Origin: CAWIOX01 sp963837775
GTDB lineage: Bacteria; Pseudomonadota; Gammaproteobacteria; Burkholderiales; Burkholderiaceae_D
Reading direction: 5' to 3'
Assembly: GCA_963837775.1 (NCBI GenBank)
Contig: CAWIOX010000030.1
Location: 248,001 to 312,000, forward strand
DNA length: 64,000 nt
Part shown: piece after piece, positions 49,558-59,060 of the stretch
Layout: every line of letters starts with the position of its first letter
Position numbering within the stretch: position 1 is the stretch's first letter
Notes under the pieces: model-generated
Seen by the model: only the letters and a program-made list of their open reading frames with translations
Told to the model about the DNA's origin: nothing
The model's database searches: none
Made by a program: the position numbers and the translations under genes

Positions 49558-50487
49558 TCAGTTATCCGCGCCGATCAGCACTTTCAGGTGGGCGGCAACG
49601 CTGCGGGCCAGCGGCGACAGTTCATAGCCGCCTTCCAGGCAGGACACGATGCGGCCCCTGGCATGGCGCTGCGCGACTTCGACTATGCGCTGCGTGACCC
49701 ACGCGTAGTCCGCTTCGACCAGGCCGAGATTGCCCATGTCGTCTTCGCGGTGGCCGTCGAAGCCGGCCGAGACGAAAATCATCTCCGGCTTGAATGCGTC
49801 CAGCGCGGGCAGCCATTTTTCCGTCACCGCAGCACGGAATGCGTCGCCGCCGGAGCGCGCCGGCAAGGGTACATTCACCATATTCGGGCCGCGCGGATGA
49901 TTGCCGGAGTAGGGATACAGCTTGTCCTCGAAAATCGAGCACATCAATACCCGTTCGTCGTCATGCAGAATGTCTTCGCTGCCGTTGCCGTGATGGACGT
50001 CGAAATCAATCAGCGCCACACGGGTGAGCCCATGCACGTTCAGCGCATGCCGGATGCCCACGACAACATTGTTGAAAAAGCAGAATCCGCCCGCCGCCGC
50101 ATACTCCGCATGGTGTCCGGGCGGGCGCACATTGCAAAAGGCGGAGCTGGCTTTGCCCTCGATCACCAGATCGGTCGCCAGTACCGCGGCCCCGGCGGCG
50201 CGCAATGCCGCCTGGTAGGTGTAGGGATTCATGCTGGTGTCGGGATCGACCTGCGCATAGCCCTCGGTGGGGGACATGCCGGCGATGGTGTGGATGTACA
50301 GCGTCGAATGGGCCTGCGCCAGCTGTTTTTCCGTTGCCAGCGGCGCATCAAAAGACTGCATGCAATCGAGCAAGCCTTTCATCAGCAACAGATCATTGAT
50401 GGCGCCGATGCGGTCAGGCGACTCGGGGTGCATATTCCCCATGTCATGTTTAATGCAATCCGGATGGGTTATGTAGGCAGGCAGCAT
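49558..50487 (-). CDS. Histone deacetylase family protein (class II-like, acetylpolyamine/protein deacetylase)
   Basis: 309 residues. HDAC motifs: RPPGHHAEYAAAGGFCFFN (active-site His pair), LIDFDVHHGNGSED (zinc Asp and His), and VSAGFDGHREDDMGNLGL (second Asp). The N-terminus (PAYITHPDCIKHDMGNMHPE) is typical. Bacterial members include acetylpolyamine amidohydrolase and the AcuC-type deacetylases. Next to a Pat-like acetyltransferase it most likely reverses acetylation. The start is 50487 (MLPAYITHPDC). Confidence 0.92.
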   Translation of the reverse strand: MLPAYITHPDCIKHDMGNMHPESPDRIGAINDLLLMKGLLDCMQSFDAPLATEKQLAQAHSTLYIHTIAGMSPTEGYAQVDPDTSMNPYTYQAALRAAGAAVLATDLVIEGKASSAFCNVRPPGHHAEYAAAGGFCFFNNVVVGIRHALNVHGLTRVALIDFDVHHGNGSEDILHDDERVLMCSIFEDKLYPYSGNHPRGPNMVNVPLPARSGGDAFRAAVTEKWLPALDAFKPEMIFVSAGFDGHREDDMGNLGLVEADYAWVTQRIVEVAQRHARGRIVSCLEGGYELSPLARSVAAHLKVLIGADN

Positions 50488-50702
50488 GCAGGCACTTTAC
50501 AAAAAGGACTGAGCTAATGATTATAGGGAATTAAGTGTTATCTGTATTGACATTCCGCAAGACTGACAATGCGTGCGAATCCCATGATCGCCGCGGAGCG
50601 GTAAAATGCATTTCTCAATTGCCTGCGCCGCATCCTGATTAATTACGTATTGAGACTGACATCAAACCTACTTGTTCCGTTTGGCCGACCGGTTCCTCCC
50701 AG

Positions 50703-51947
50703 TTGCCTGTGCAGCAGCCAGCAGCGTCGCTGCAAACCATTGCCCGCAGTGTGCTCGATCAGCTGCATGGCATCGTGCTCGATACGCGCGACAGCGCCTA
50801 CTTCAACGGCTGGCCTGAGGCCGGTGCCGCGCACGGCGGCCATGAGCCGGGTGCGATCAGTTTTGCTGCAAGCTGGCTTGATAGGCTCGATGACGCGGCC
50901 TTATCCGCGCTGCTGAAAGCCAAGGCAATTTACTCCGATCGGCCGCTGGCGCTGTACGGATCTGCCGCACAGGTGGCTAAGGTTTCCACGCGATTCGGCC
51001 AGCTTGGTTTCAGGCGGCTGTATCAGCTGGATGTGTCATTGAGTGCGGAACATAGGGTTGCGCTGCCGCGCTACCACCAACTGGTGCCGGCCTTCTGGCT
51101 GTGCGAGCTGATAGCGGGCAAATCCGTGGTACAAGCCCCGGCCCATGGCTGGAAGGTGATGGAGGTGGGGTGGGGCGATCCCGGGCATTACCTGCAAAGT
51201 CACATTCCGGGTGCCGGGTATCTGAATACCAATCTGCTGGAGACTGAGCCGTTGTGGAACACCGTTGCCAACGATGCGCTCAGGGTCGCGCTGCTGGAGC
51301 AGGGCATAGGCGCCGATACACCGGTCATCCTGTACGGTCGCGAGCCTCTGGCCGCTGCTCGCGTTGCCCATATTCTGCTGTATGCCGGTGTAAAGGATGT
51401 GCGCCTGCTCGATGGCGGCTGGAACGCCTGGAGCGCCGCCGGTTACAGGAGCGCGGCCGGACTGCCGGCACAGGTGCGGCCGCTAGCCGACTTCGGCAGC
51501 CCTTTTCCCGGCCAGCCTGAACTGATGGTGTCCCTGCAGCAGACCAGGCGACGGCTCAAGAGCAATGGCGAGCGACTGGTCAGCATCCGCAGCTGGCAGG
51601 AATTTATCGGGAAAACCAGTGGTTACAGCTATATCGAGGCCATGGGCGACATCCCCGGCGCGGCCTGGGGGCATGCCGGTTCCGACGCCAACCACATGCA
51701 GGATTTCCGTAATCCGGATCACACCATGCGCTCGGCCAATGAAATTGCCGCGATCTGGCGTGAGGTCGGCATCATGCCGACGCAGCGTGTCGTGTTTTAC
51801 TGCGGTACCGGATGGCGCGCTTCGGAAGCTTTTTTTAGTGCATGGGTGATGGGCTGGCAAAATATCAGCGTGTTTGATGGCGGCTGGCTGGAATGGAGCC
51901 TGGACCCGTCCAACCCGATCGTCACCGGCGAGCGCCCGGCAGGATAG
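50703..51947 (+). CDS. Multi-domain rhodanese-like sulfurtransferase
   Basis: About 414 residues from the TTG at 50703 (no ATG nearby; the frame stays open upstream, so the start is uncertain). Three rhodanese modules: LDTRDSAYFNGWPEAGAAHG (module 1), VMEVGWGDPGHYLQSHIPGA (module 2, no catalytic Cys seen), and SYIEAMGDIPGAAWGHAGSD with the persulfide loop VVFYCGTGWRASEAFFSAWV (module 3). CGTGWR is the rhodanese active-site loop. It stands alone between the HDAC gene and a small gene. Confidence 0.85.
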   Translation: MPVQQPAASLQTIARSVLDQLHGIVLDTRDSAYFNGWPEAGAAHGGHEPGAISFAASWLDRLDDAALSALLKAKAIYSDRPLALYGSAAQVAKVSTRFGQLGFRRLYQLDVSLSAEHRVALPRYHQLVPAFWLCELIAGKSVVQAPAHGWKVMEVGWGDPGHYLQSHIPGAGYLNTNLLETEPLWNTVANDALRVALLEQGIGADTPVILYGREPLAAARVAHILLYAGVKDVRLLDGGWNAWSAAGYRSAAGLPAQVRPLADFGSPFPGQPELMVSLQQTRRRLKSNGERLVSIRSWQEFIGKTSGYSYIEAMGDIPGAAWGHAGSDANHMQDFRNPDHTMRSANEIAAIWREVGIMPTQRVVFYCGTGWRASEAFFSAWVMGWQNISVFDGGWLEWSLDPSNPIVTGERPAG

Positions 51948-52163
51948 ACTGAGACACCGGCGGGTGTAGTGGCGCAAATCAGCGGGCACAAACCGAGCGC
52001 AATGGCTGAAACTTTGTCACCGCCGCCCCATTGACTTGCTGCGCATGTGGCGCGTCAGGATTGAAGAGGGGATACTAGAGCCGACGCAAATCGACTTTGT
52101 ACCAGTGCAAGCGGGTTTGCGTGCAGTGGGCGCAGCGCGACAATGTAGATCAACAGGGGCAAT

Positions 52164-52394
52164 ATGATGACCACAATCAATCTGACATGCACAGTAGTTA
52201 CCAATCCTGATTCCCTCGTAGGATTCAATTTCTACGTAGCATCGGGACAGGTATTTGACGTTGATGAGTATGCAGAGGCATATAAACTGAATCGCACCGA
52301 CCTCGACTCCGATGACGTGTACACCATTCAGGATGCCGCAGAAAAACTCAACCCCGGAGAATGGTTGATGGTTTCCCATTCCATCGCCGCGTAA
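52164..52394 (+). CDS. Hypothetical small acidic protein (76 aa)
   Basis: ATG 52164, preceded by AGGGGCAAT. The product (VGFNFYVASGQVFDVDEYAE, LNRTDLDSDDVYTIQDAAEK) is acidic with no signal peptide or membrane segment. I recognise no family. It looks like a real gene from its ribosome-binding site and composition. Confidence 0.55.
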   Translation: MMTTINLTCTVVTNPDSLVGFNFYVASGQVFDVDEYAEAYKLNRTDLDSDDVYTIQDAAEKLNPGEWLMVSHSIAA

Positions 52395-52405
52395 CAGTTC
52401 AAAAC

Positions 52406-52456
52406 GCCAGACTATCCGGGGGGGCAAAGCGGGAAACCTTCGCCCGCCTGTCTGGC
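52406..52456 (+). terminator. Possible terminator hairpin
   Basis: GCCAGAC at 52406 pairs with GTCTGGC at 52450-52456, and GGGCAAAGCGGG pairs loosely with TCGCCCGCC inside. There is no T-run, so it may be Rho-dependent or just a hairpin. Confidence 0.4.
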
Positions 52457-53091
52457 ACCCTGTTCAGCGCAGGCGCATTTTGAAGAAATGCAAATTAGTA
52501 GTCCCGATTTGCAAAGAGGCATCTATTGGGCAAGAAGCGACTACCAGGAATTTCTTTGCGCCTCTGTCCTCAAATCTTGTGCCGCCTCGACCATCCTTCG
52601 CTGGTCTCTTCGTTTCTGCATTAACGCTGAATATTGTTCTGCAGTCATTGGAGGCGTGGTCATCAATTCTTTGAGCGACGCGATGTTGGCGTAATCCTTT
52701 TTGTCTCTTCGATTAAAACAGTTCAAATTTGCTACCTTTGATATCAGGTTCTCATTCTAAAAATGGCTGATTTTGACGTCAGCATCGGCAGGGATATCAA
52801 AAATTGTTCAAGGCATCTTGAGATTAATTTGGGGCAGTGTTGAATATTTATTGCCAACGCACAATGTATTTTGCATGACATTGATGTCTTTTTGATGACA
52901 TTAAGAATTTACATCTATTTCCAGCCTCGCCCAGAGACTCAGCTTATTTGCTTGTATTTCATCCGAAATGCCTCGCGATGTTCAATATTGGCAATAATGC
53001 AATTGCTTATTCGAATGCTTTTGCAGGTGGACAGCGTCATTGCTGGTTCCGTTAAAGCTCACCATACCAAGAGCAGTAGCTAGAAACGGCA
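52457..53091. other. About 640-bp AT-rich region without a clear gene
   Basis: No gene can be supported. A minus-strand frame of 61 codons at 52541-52726 has protein-like composition (YSALMQKRRDQRRMVEAAQ) with an uncertain TTG start. The rest is AT-rich with no family match that I can see. Confidence 0.4.
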
Positions 53092-53113
53092 GCGGGTCGC
53101 AACAGCGGCCCGC
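53092..53113 (-). terminator. GC-rich hairpin downstream of phasin gene
   Basis: GCGGGTCGC/GCGGCCCGC stem, loop AACA, 22 bp past the phasin stop, followed by TGCCGTTTC on the minus strand. Confidence 0.5.
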
Positions 53114-53135
53114 CAAAATCTTGTCCTGCTATCGC

Positions 53136-53714
53136 TTATTTCTTCGGAACACTATGTGTAGTTTTATGGGCAACCGTTTCGGCGGATTGTGAAAACTGCT
53201 CCGTTGCTTTGATAACTTGGGCTTCAACTGTTTCAACGGTTTGCTTGGTGGCCTTGGTCAGTTGTTCGTAGCCGGTGCTGGCATTGCCGATGACCGATTT
53301 CAGTATTGCAACTACATTTTCAGAACCGGCAGGCGCGCTCTTGACGACCTCATCCACCAACGCAGTGACTTTATTTTTCGAATCAACGATTTGTGCTTCA
53401 GTGGTTTTCGTTAAATCAGCATTGATGTTCGAAACGATTTCAGTCAGTCGGCGTCCATAGGTAGCTGCTTTATCCGCGTTCAGCTTTGCTTGTTCGGTGG
53501 CAAGCGTGAAAAACGCTTGAGGGTCTTTCGCGGAAAATAATTGATGTGCCACAACACTGGATTCTTCTGCGTACTCTTTAGCAACAGCGGTATTCAACGC
53601 TACAACCTTTTCTACACCCTTGATGGTTTTACTGCCCAACTCACGGAAGGCTGCGATTTGCGACTCAAACAAGTCCTTGGTCGCGGATGTAAATTGCTCT
53701 TGATTAGAAAACAT
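53136..53714 (-). CDS. Phasin family protein
   Basis: The start at 53714 (MFSNQEQFTSATKDLFESQI) with GAGGAGCAGCCC upstream gives 192 residues. It is helical and amphipathic throughout, with the typical phasin pattern AAFRELGSKTIKGVEKVVAL and AKDPQAFFTLATEQAKL. Phasins coat polyhydroxyalkanoate granules. No PHA synthase lies in the window. The C-terminal part (ATEQFSQSAETVAHKTTH) is Lys/Thr-rich. Confidence 0.9.
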   Translation of the reverse strand: MFSNQEQFTSATKDLFESQIAAFRELGSKTIKGVEKVVALNTAVAKEYAEESSVVAHQLFSAKDPQAFFTLATEQAKLNADKAATYGRRLTEIVSNINADLTKTTEAQIVDSKNKVTALVDEVVKSAPAGSENVVAILKSVIGNASTGYEQLTKATKQTVETVEAQVIKATEQFSQSAETVAHKTTHSVPKK

Positions 53715-54206
53715 GGGCTGCTCCTCGAGATTCAATGATGTGATTGCCATTCGTGGTGAAAATGGTGCGATGCAACAATTCATAGTCTATTCACTGATTC
53801 AACGAAGTCAAGGGTTATTGGCCAAGAATGTTGGAAATCTCTGGACCTCGCCACCTAACGCCATTAACACTCAATATCCGATTGAAGCTATTTTGCAGAC
53901 CGGTGAGGACTTGGGGCATGGCCAAGTTCGTTGCACTCGTTACCAGTTAGAGGATGGGCGCGACCTCAGCTCGGGATAGAAAATGCCGGGCCGCTTCTTT
54001 TGTCCGGAACATTCCGACTCTCCCTCGTTAATGGGTGGTCAGGTAGGAAACGGTGTTGGTACACGAGTACATCGGTGAATTTTATGTTGCCAAAAAGATA
54101 GCATTCTGAGGAGCGTGCGCTATTGCTTGAACAATGTCATAACTCGGTCATGCTGGAATGCTACCTTCTTCGGTCTAAGCCTAAATATAAAAAATAGGAG
54201 AGAGAC
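53715..54206. other. 492-bp region, no clear gene
   Basis: A + strand frame to 53979 ends in protein-like sequence (TGEDLGHGQVRCTRYQLEDG) but has no start signal of its own and could be a gene relic. The rest shows no feature except AATAGGAGAGAGAC before the next start codon. Confidence 0.4.
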
Positions 54207-54494
54207 ATGTCAGAAAACATGGTAAAGCAAACCTGCCCCCACTGCAGGCAGGCCAGTGGAGCGGAGATAGTCTATGGCAGCATCGATACGTTAAGCGAAG
54301 ACCTTCGCAACGCATTGAAAGACGGCGATGTTGTCTTCGGCGGCACTTACCCTAGGTGGGATTGGGAAGAAGAGCTAATCAATACCAGGTGCCTGCAATG
54401 TAATCATGAATGGCATCGGCTACATAAGAGCTTGTGGCATAAGCGTCGCTTGATTCGCGTCGAAGCAATTTCGGTCGCAGAGATATTTTTTTGA
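54207..54494 (+). CDS. Zinc-ribbon-like small protein (95 aa)
   Basis: ATG 54207 follows AGGAGAGAGAC. Two CxxC knuckles, TCPHCRQASG and RCLQCNHEWHRL, should bind one zinc. Between them is VVFGGTYPRWDWEEELIN. The C-terminus is basic (LWHKRRLIRVEAIS). The role is unknown. It converges with the GGDEF-EAL gene. Confidence 0.65.
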   Translation: MSENMVKQTCPHCRQASGAEIVYGSIDTLSEDLRNALKDGDVVFGGTYPRWDWEEELINTRCLQCNHEWHRLHKSLWHKRRLIRVEAISVAEIFF

Positions 54495-54607
54495 TAATTT
54501 CTTGATTTTGTTTGTGACGATACGCTGATAAGCGCTGGACTCTCACTTGGGACACCAATAGGAACTATTGCAGCGAGTCTTGCGTGCCTTCCTTAAAGGA
54601 GAAGATG

Positions 54608-57331
54608 CTACGCTGTCGATGGGAGAACCCGCCTCAACGGGAAGTGCTCAATATCTGATGGAGAAAGAGGCCGTGAGAAATAGAATCCCTGGAGTTCATC
54701 ACATAGAAGGGCTTTCAGTATGTCGGCCTGGGCTTCAGTTTCAACGCCTTCGGCAACGACTCGCATTCCCAGTGAGTGTGCCATTGTGATAATGGCGAGG
54801 AAAAACACCCTTCCTTCGTTTGTCTGTCCAAGCCGTGCCGTAAACGCCTGGTCGACTTTCAGCAAGTCAAAGTCGAGCCGTTGTAGCTGGGCAAGCGAAG
54901 AATAGCCGGTGCCAAAATCATCGACCAGCAGCTTGATGCCCATTATTTGGAGGGCATTAAGTGCCTGAGAAACCTCTTGGCTATCGCCCATCATTGATGA
55001 TTCCGTGACCTCGATTTCAACCAGTCCTGCATCAATCTTGTGACGTTCAAGAGTAGCAGACAGGATTTTTGCAATGTCCGACTCATTAAATTGACGGGAC
55101 GATACATTTATGGAGACCGGAACCGGGTCTTTCCCTGTCTTGGTCCAGAATGCTAGCTGGGCACATACTTTATCGATGACCAGCTCGCCCAAACTAAGGA
55201 TGACACCGGTTTCTTCCGCCAAAGCGATAAATTCACTGGGATTTATCAAGCCCTTCGTTGGGTGAGCCCAGCGCACTAGTGCCTCCATGCTTGATGTCAT
55301 TCCCGTGGAGATATCTATTCGCGGCTGGTAGTACATAACAAACTCGTCGCGTTCGATGGCTTGTCGCAGCTCAGCCTCTCGCTCCAGGCGACTTCGCAAC
55401 GATTCATAAAACCGCTGGTCGTAAAACCGGTAATTTTTCTTCCCACTCGTCTTTACCGAGTACATTGCGATGTCTGCATTTTGCAGCAATGTGTCCGCAT
55501 CCGTACCATCTTCCGGAAATACGCTGATGCCAATTGAGGCGCCAACAGAATGAATTCCAGCGGTGAGGCGGAAGACATCCTGAAACGCGTGAAGAATGCG
55601 CTCCGCGACATGGGCGGCGTCCGCTGTTTGTGTAAGCGCTTCTAGAATGACGACGAATTCGTCGCCTCCGAGCCGTACAACGCAGTCGTGTGGTCGGACT
55701 GCATCCTTGATGCGCCGGGCAGCACTGCGTAATACATCATCGCCCGCGGCATGGCCCATCCTATCGTTGACCGCCTTAAATCCATCCAGGTCGATAAACA
55801 GAATTGCCAGCATAGAGTGATTTGCAGCGGCATGTTCGATGGCATTGGGAAGATAATTTTGAACCCAAAGGCGATTCGGTAGACCTGTCAGCGTATCTTC
55901 ATTTCCACGCCGCTCCAATTCGGCAACATGCGCCTTGGCGTCACTAATATCGCGAAACGTCAAAGCCAAATCGTCGCCGGAGCGCATGATTTTCAAATGA
56001 GCCCAACGCGTCGCAAAGGGGCTTTCACTTGGAACCTCAATTTCACTTTCAAAGGCACCCATTTGCATCGCTTCGCGCAATGCTCCCATTAAGCGGTCGG
56101 GCTCAGCTCTCGCATATAGAGCGGAGATGGTTTTTCCGATTAGCTCTTCGCGCCTGTGTCGAACAAGCTCTGCGCCTCGAAGGTTGCAATCGATTATTTC
56201 GAAGTCGACAATGGAGCCGTCTACTAGCCGTATTGGGCGGGCTATATAGAACCCTTCATTGCCACCTTCCGTCGCCATCCGGTAAGTGCGCTGCATCAGT
56301 TTCATATTGTGTTTTCGCCATGCCAAGCGCAGCGAAAGAACGGTGGCGATGAGGGTGAATAACACCAGTGCCATCGTTGCCCATCGTGCATTGCGCAGGA
56401 CCTGCTCCTCGCGCTGGCGAAACGGCACCAGCACTGCTTCGGTGTCAAGGCCAACCATTGCCGTCAGCGGAATCCCGTTAACTGCGCGCCAGCCGACATA
56501 CCGGCTTCGTTTGTCCGCAAACCATTTGTTTCCATCAAGGAGAGTGCTTCCCTGCGCTCGTGGTGAGAACAGGGGCGAGGACGTAAGTGCTTGGGCATTC
56601 GGAGGATATACCGTCTGGCCGGTGCGCGTTGCGCGGATAATCTGGTCGTCGCCTATTACGCCTACAAAACCAGTTGGCCCCAAGGTCGAGTCGTTATAGC
56701 CGGTGGTGAAGTAACTTGGGGACACAGACACTAGTACGATGCCATCAAAACTACCGTCTGGTTTGAGAATCCTGCGGGAGAAAAGAATAGTGTTTCTTTC
56801 CGATATTCTGCCGATTACCGGGTCGCCAATATACAAAAAATCTTGGGTTGCGGTTTTTTGAACGAGAAAATAACTCCTGTCGCCCAAAAAAATGTTTCCT
56901 TGCGTCGGCAAAGTACCTGTGACGGGTATGCCATTGCGGTCAATAACAGCAACATAAAAGATAGATGCTGGCGGAAACAGCCCCGCACTTTTTGCCTGCT
57001 CCAGGCTTAGTTGTCCGTTAGAAAGTTGCCAATCGTATCTAACATGCAAGGCAATCTGGTCAATCCCTTCCAACGTGAGCGACAGATGAAAAGCATAGCT
57101 ATTGGCCAATGCTTCAGCTTTATCTTGCACCTGTTTTTCAAGAAGCAGCCTATCGTGTTGTAAATTTGATAGTGCCAATTGCCACCCTATAGTGCCAATG
57201 ACTAGTGCAGCGACTGGCCAAAGTAAGGCCAGCCTATAATTCCCGTATAAAAAATGTAATTTTTTGCGGAAATTATGTAGGTGAACAAACAATCTGAGTG
57301 TTGTCTGGGCTCCCCCATTTAGCGGCGGCAT
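54608..57331 (-). CDS. GGDEF-EAL protein with extracytoplasmic dCache-like sensor
   Basis: 907 residues. N-terminal helix (~33-55, LLWPVAALVIGTIGWQLALS), periplasmic sensor (~60-310) with FYVAVIDRNGIPVTGTLPTQ and FVGVIGDDQIIRATRTGQTV, second helix (~322-345), a PAS-like stretch (~350-470), then GGDEF with RLGGDEFVVIL (active-site motif present) and EAL with SSMEALVRWAHPTK, EVTESSMMGDS, VDDFGTGYSSLAQLQRLDFD and VVAEGVETE. The catalytic Glu/Asp set of the EAL part is intact, so both synthesis and breakdown of c-di-GMP are possible. No partner gene nearby. Confidence 0.92.
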   Translation of the reverse strand: MPPLNGGAQTTLRLFVHLHNFRKKLHFLYGNYRLALLWPVAALVIGTIGWQLALSNLQHDRLLLEKQVQDKAEALANSYAFHLSLTLEGIDQIALHVRYDWQLSNGQLSLEQAKSAGLFPPASIFYVAVIDRNGIPVTGTLPTQGNIFLGDRSYFLVQKTATQDFLYIGDPVIGRISERNTILFSRRILKPDGSFDGIVLVSVSPSYFTTGYNDSTLGPTGFVGVIGDDQIIRATRTGQTVYPPNAQALTSSPLFSPRAQGSTLLDGNKWFADKRSRYVGWRAVNGIPLTAMVGLDTEAVLVPFRQREEQVLRNARWATMALVLFTLIATVLSLRLAWRKHNMKLMQRTYRMATEGGNEGFYIARPIRLVDGSIVDFEIIDCNLRGAELVRHRREELIGKTISALYARAEPDRLMGALREAMQMGAFESEIEVPSESPFATRWAHLKIMRSGDDLALTFRDISDAKAHVAELERRGNEDTLTGLPNRLWVQNYLPNAIEHAAANHSMLAILFIDLDGFKAVNDRMGHAAGDDVLRSAARRIKDAVRPHDCVVRLGGDEFVVILEALTQTADAAHVAERILHAFQDVFRLTAGIHSVGASIGISVFPEDGTDADTLLQNADIAMYSVKTSGKKNYRFYDQRFYESLRSRLEREAELRQAIERDEFVMYYQPRIDISTGMTSSMEALVRWAHPTKGLINPSEFIALAEETGVILSLGELVIDKVCAQLAFWTKTGKDPVPVSINVSSRQFNESDIAKILSATLERHKIDAGLVEIEVTESSMMGDSQEVSQALNALQIMGIKLLVDDFGTGYSSLAQLQRLDFDLLKVDQAFTARLGQTNEGRVFFLAIITMAHSLGMRVVAEGVETEAQADILKALLCDELQGFYFSRPLSPSDIEHFPLRRVLPSTA

Positions 57332-57551
57332 GCAAGAAGTGTAGTGCTTGAACTGTAAATTGGCTCACAATTATTGGCAGGGAGCAGCGACTGCAATAGA
57401 TTTGCCGTGAAGCGTCAAGAATTTGAATTGATTTCCATATTGCGCTGTCTTTGCCAACATTTTTCTTTAGACCAGCATTGCAATAATTACGCGACCTGTC
57501 CGTCCAAGGGGGCATCATCAGTTGCAGCGCTTTGCTCCGCATGAAGTGAAG

Positions 57552-58004
57552 CTACCACTCTAGGGAAAGCAACCTTTCGGCCATGCGCGGCCAGCAAAGC
57601 GTCCTTACGTCGTTGCGTGAGGCCCAACAGAAGCCGTCCATTTCCGGGGTTGGCTTGCCAGTCGTATGGTGTGGAAAATGGCTGGTACAGATAAGGTGGT
57701 CAAGATTGTCAAAATCCCCTGCAGCGCGCACCTTGTATAGATGCAGTCTCTTGTCTTTTCTGTAGTCAAAGCACCCGATTTCTTCAAACAGGACTTCGTC
57801 GAACACGAGGCCGGTTTCTTCCAATAACTCCCTTTTTGCCGCCTCGAGTGTGGATTCTCCGGTATCTTGCATGCCTTTTGGGATGTCCCAATGATTCGTA
57901 TTTGTCACGTGACAGAGAAGAACTTCATTTTTTTTGTTGATGATGAGGATCCCACATGAGGTTGCAAGCTCCTTTTTTCGGACCGTTTCTGCCAATGACG
58001 ACAT
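57552..58004 (-). CDS. NUDIX hydrolase
   Basis: 150 residues. Full Nudix box: GMQDTGESTLEAAKRELLEE followed by TGLV (G-x5-E-x7-REL-x-EE-x-G), and a good start (MSSLAETVRKKELATSCGIL). The C-terminal part (GFCWASRNDVRTLCWPRM) is typical. Substrates of such small enzymes are (di)nucleoside phosphates, unknown here. It is the last clearly standard gene before the AT-rich region. Confidence 0.9.
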   Translation of the reverse strand: MSSLAETVRKKELATSCGILIINKKNEVLLCHVTNTNHWDIPKGMQDTGESTLEAAKRELLEETGLVFDEVLFEEIGCFDYRKDKRLHLYKVRAAGDFDNLDHLICTSHFPHHTTGKPTPEMDGFCWASRNDVRTLCWPRMAERLLSLEW

Positions 58005-58135
58005 GCACCACCCCTTTATAGAAAAGTGGGATTAATAGTTAGCGTGATACGCCTTGCTGTTCGGTGCCATTGAGCGGCGTAAGAAAATAAGCACGTGTTA
58101 TTCATGGAAACTATGATGGTTATTTGAAATTGCAA

Positions 58136-58165
58136 TTGGATTAATGCTGCGATGCAGCATATTAT
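58136..58165 (+). promoter_or_regulatory. Possible promoter with palindromic spacer
   Basis: TTGGAT at 58136-58141 and TATTAT at 58160-58165, 18-bp spacer. The spacer holds the perfect palindrome TGCTGC-GAT-GCAGCA at 58145-58159, which could be an operator. Confidence 0.5.
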
Positions 58166-58171
58166 CCACCT

Positions 58172-58234
58172 GTCTCCTCCAATTCTCTCCAAGAGTTTGG
58201 ATTTAAGCCCGCTTTTATCCGCGGGCTTTTTTTT
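58172..58234 (+). ncRNA. Candidate small RNA with CUCCUCC (anti-Shine-Dalgarno) motif
   Basis: Downstream of the promoter-like pair, about 63 bases end in a strong intrinsic terminator: AGCCCGC(8)GCGGGCT then eight T (58206-58234). No ORF fits the terminator. The 5' part holds CTCCTCC at 58174-58180, complementary to a Shine-Dalgarno site, in an apparently unpaired stretch (TCTCCTCCAATTCTCTCC). This is the layout of Hfq-type repressor RNAs. Transcription is not shown by sequence. Confidence 0.45.
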
Positions 58235-58554
58235 ATCTCTTTATTTCCTTGCAAGGGCAATGAAGTTTCATCGCTTAGTCAGCGCCATTATTTCTCAGTC
58301 GGAAATAATGCTGGCTGAGTTTTTTCCTGGCGGAACAAATCGAGTACTCAACCCTGGCTTTTCAATAACGTCCTACGGATTTGTCGGCGCGTTTCTAATG
58401 TTCTAATGGGATCGCACCCAATAGTTCGCTGCGATTGTCCAATTCAAAGGCAAGCAAAAAGCCGCGCCACTTTCACAAGTTGACGCGACAATTTCTCTAA
58501 AAACACGCCCGTATTCCCACCAAGCACGATATTTTTAAAGTTTTTCTAAAGTAA

Positions 58555-58743
58555 TCACTTAGTAGTTGACGCAACTTTCCCGTAACCCATCAGCGTTGCA
58601 CATAATGCGATTCCGCCTTCTGAGTTACATAATGCTGTCAGAATGTCTTCTGCGGCAAGCAACTCCGCATCAATGGCCTTAATCTCTGTTTCAGTGAGGG
58701 GCGCAACGCGCAGAGGTGAAAATGTTTCCCGTTCGGCAATCAT
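58555..58743 (-). CDS. Small hypothetical protein (62 aa)
   Basis: The start at 58743 (MIAERETFSPLRVAPLTETE) has AGGAA six bases upstream; longer starts lack such a site. Acidic, helical (IKAIDAELLAAEDILTALCN) with a hydrophobic end. No family recognised. Confidence 0.45.
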   Translation of the reverse strand: MIAERETFSPLRVAPLTETEIKAIDAELLAAEDILTALCNSEGGIALCATLMGYGKVASTTK

Positions 58744-59060
58744 GAAGTTTCCTATAAATGATTCTAGTCGGATTCTAAGCATAGTCGCAATGTCCGACAT
58801 AGGAAGGTATTTTATTGTTTGGTCGCGTTCTGGCGGTGAGCGAATGATTGTCGAGAACTAACGAAATATGTAGCTTGATAGCATCAGTAATCATGATTGG
58901 ATTTGTTGGAAATAGTAAAGTATGGCGAAAAACCGCTGGTAATGAGCGCAACCTTCCACTCCTTCAAATCGTTTACTGCCAATTTGGGTGCCAGTTCGCT
59001 TCTTGACGGGAACCTGCCCAGTGATAGAGTGCTGTTCATCGGGCGGCATGCGGAAGGTGT

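Noticed and set aside
52541..52726. 61-codon minus-strand frame as a gene
   Set aside because: Composition is plausible, but there is no good start or ribosome-binding site; kept only as a remark in the region entry.
53080..53092. CTAGAAACGGCAG match to the MITE terminal repeat
   Set aside because: It lies next to the phasin terminator stem, only about 13 bases match, and no second end or target duplication is found within 300 bp.
57273..57542. 89-codon minus-strand frame upstream of the GGDEF-EAL gene
   Set aside because: It overlaps the start of the GGDEF-EAL gene, has no ribosome-binding site and an unlikely composition.
58152..58406. 84-codon + strand frame over the terminator region
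   Set aside because: It crosses a strong intrinsic terminator, has no ribosome-binding site and no family match.
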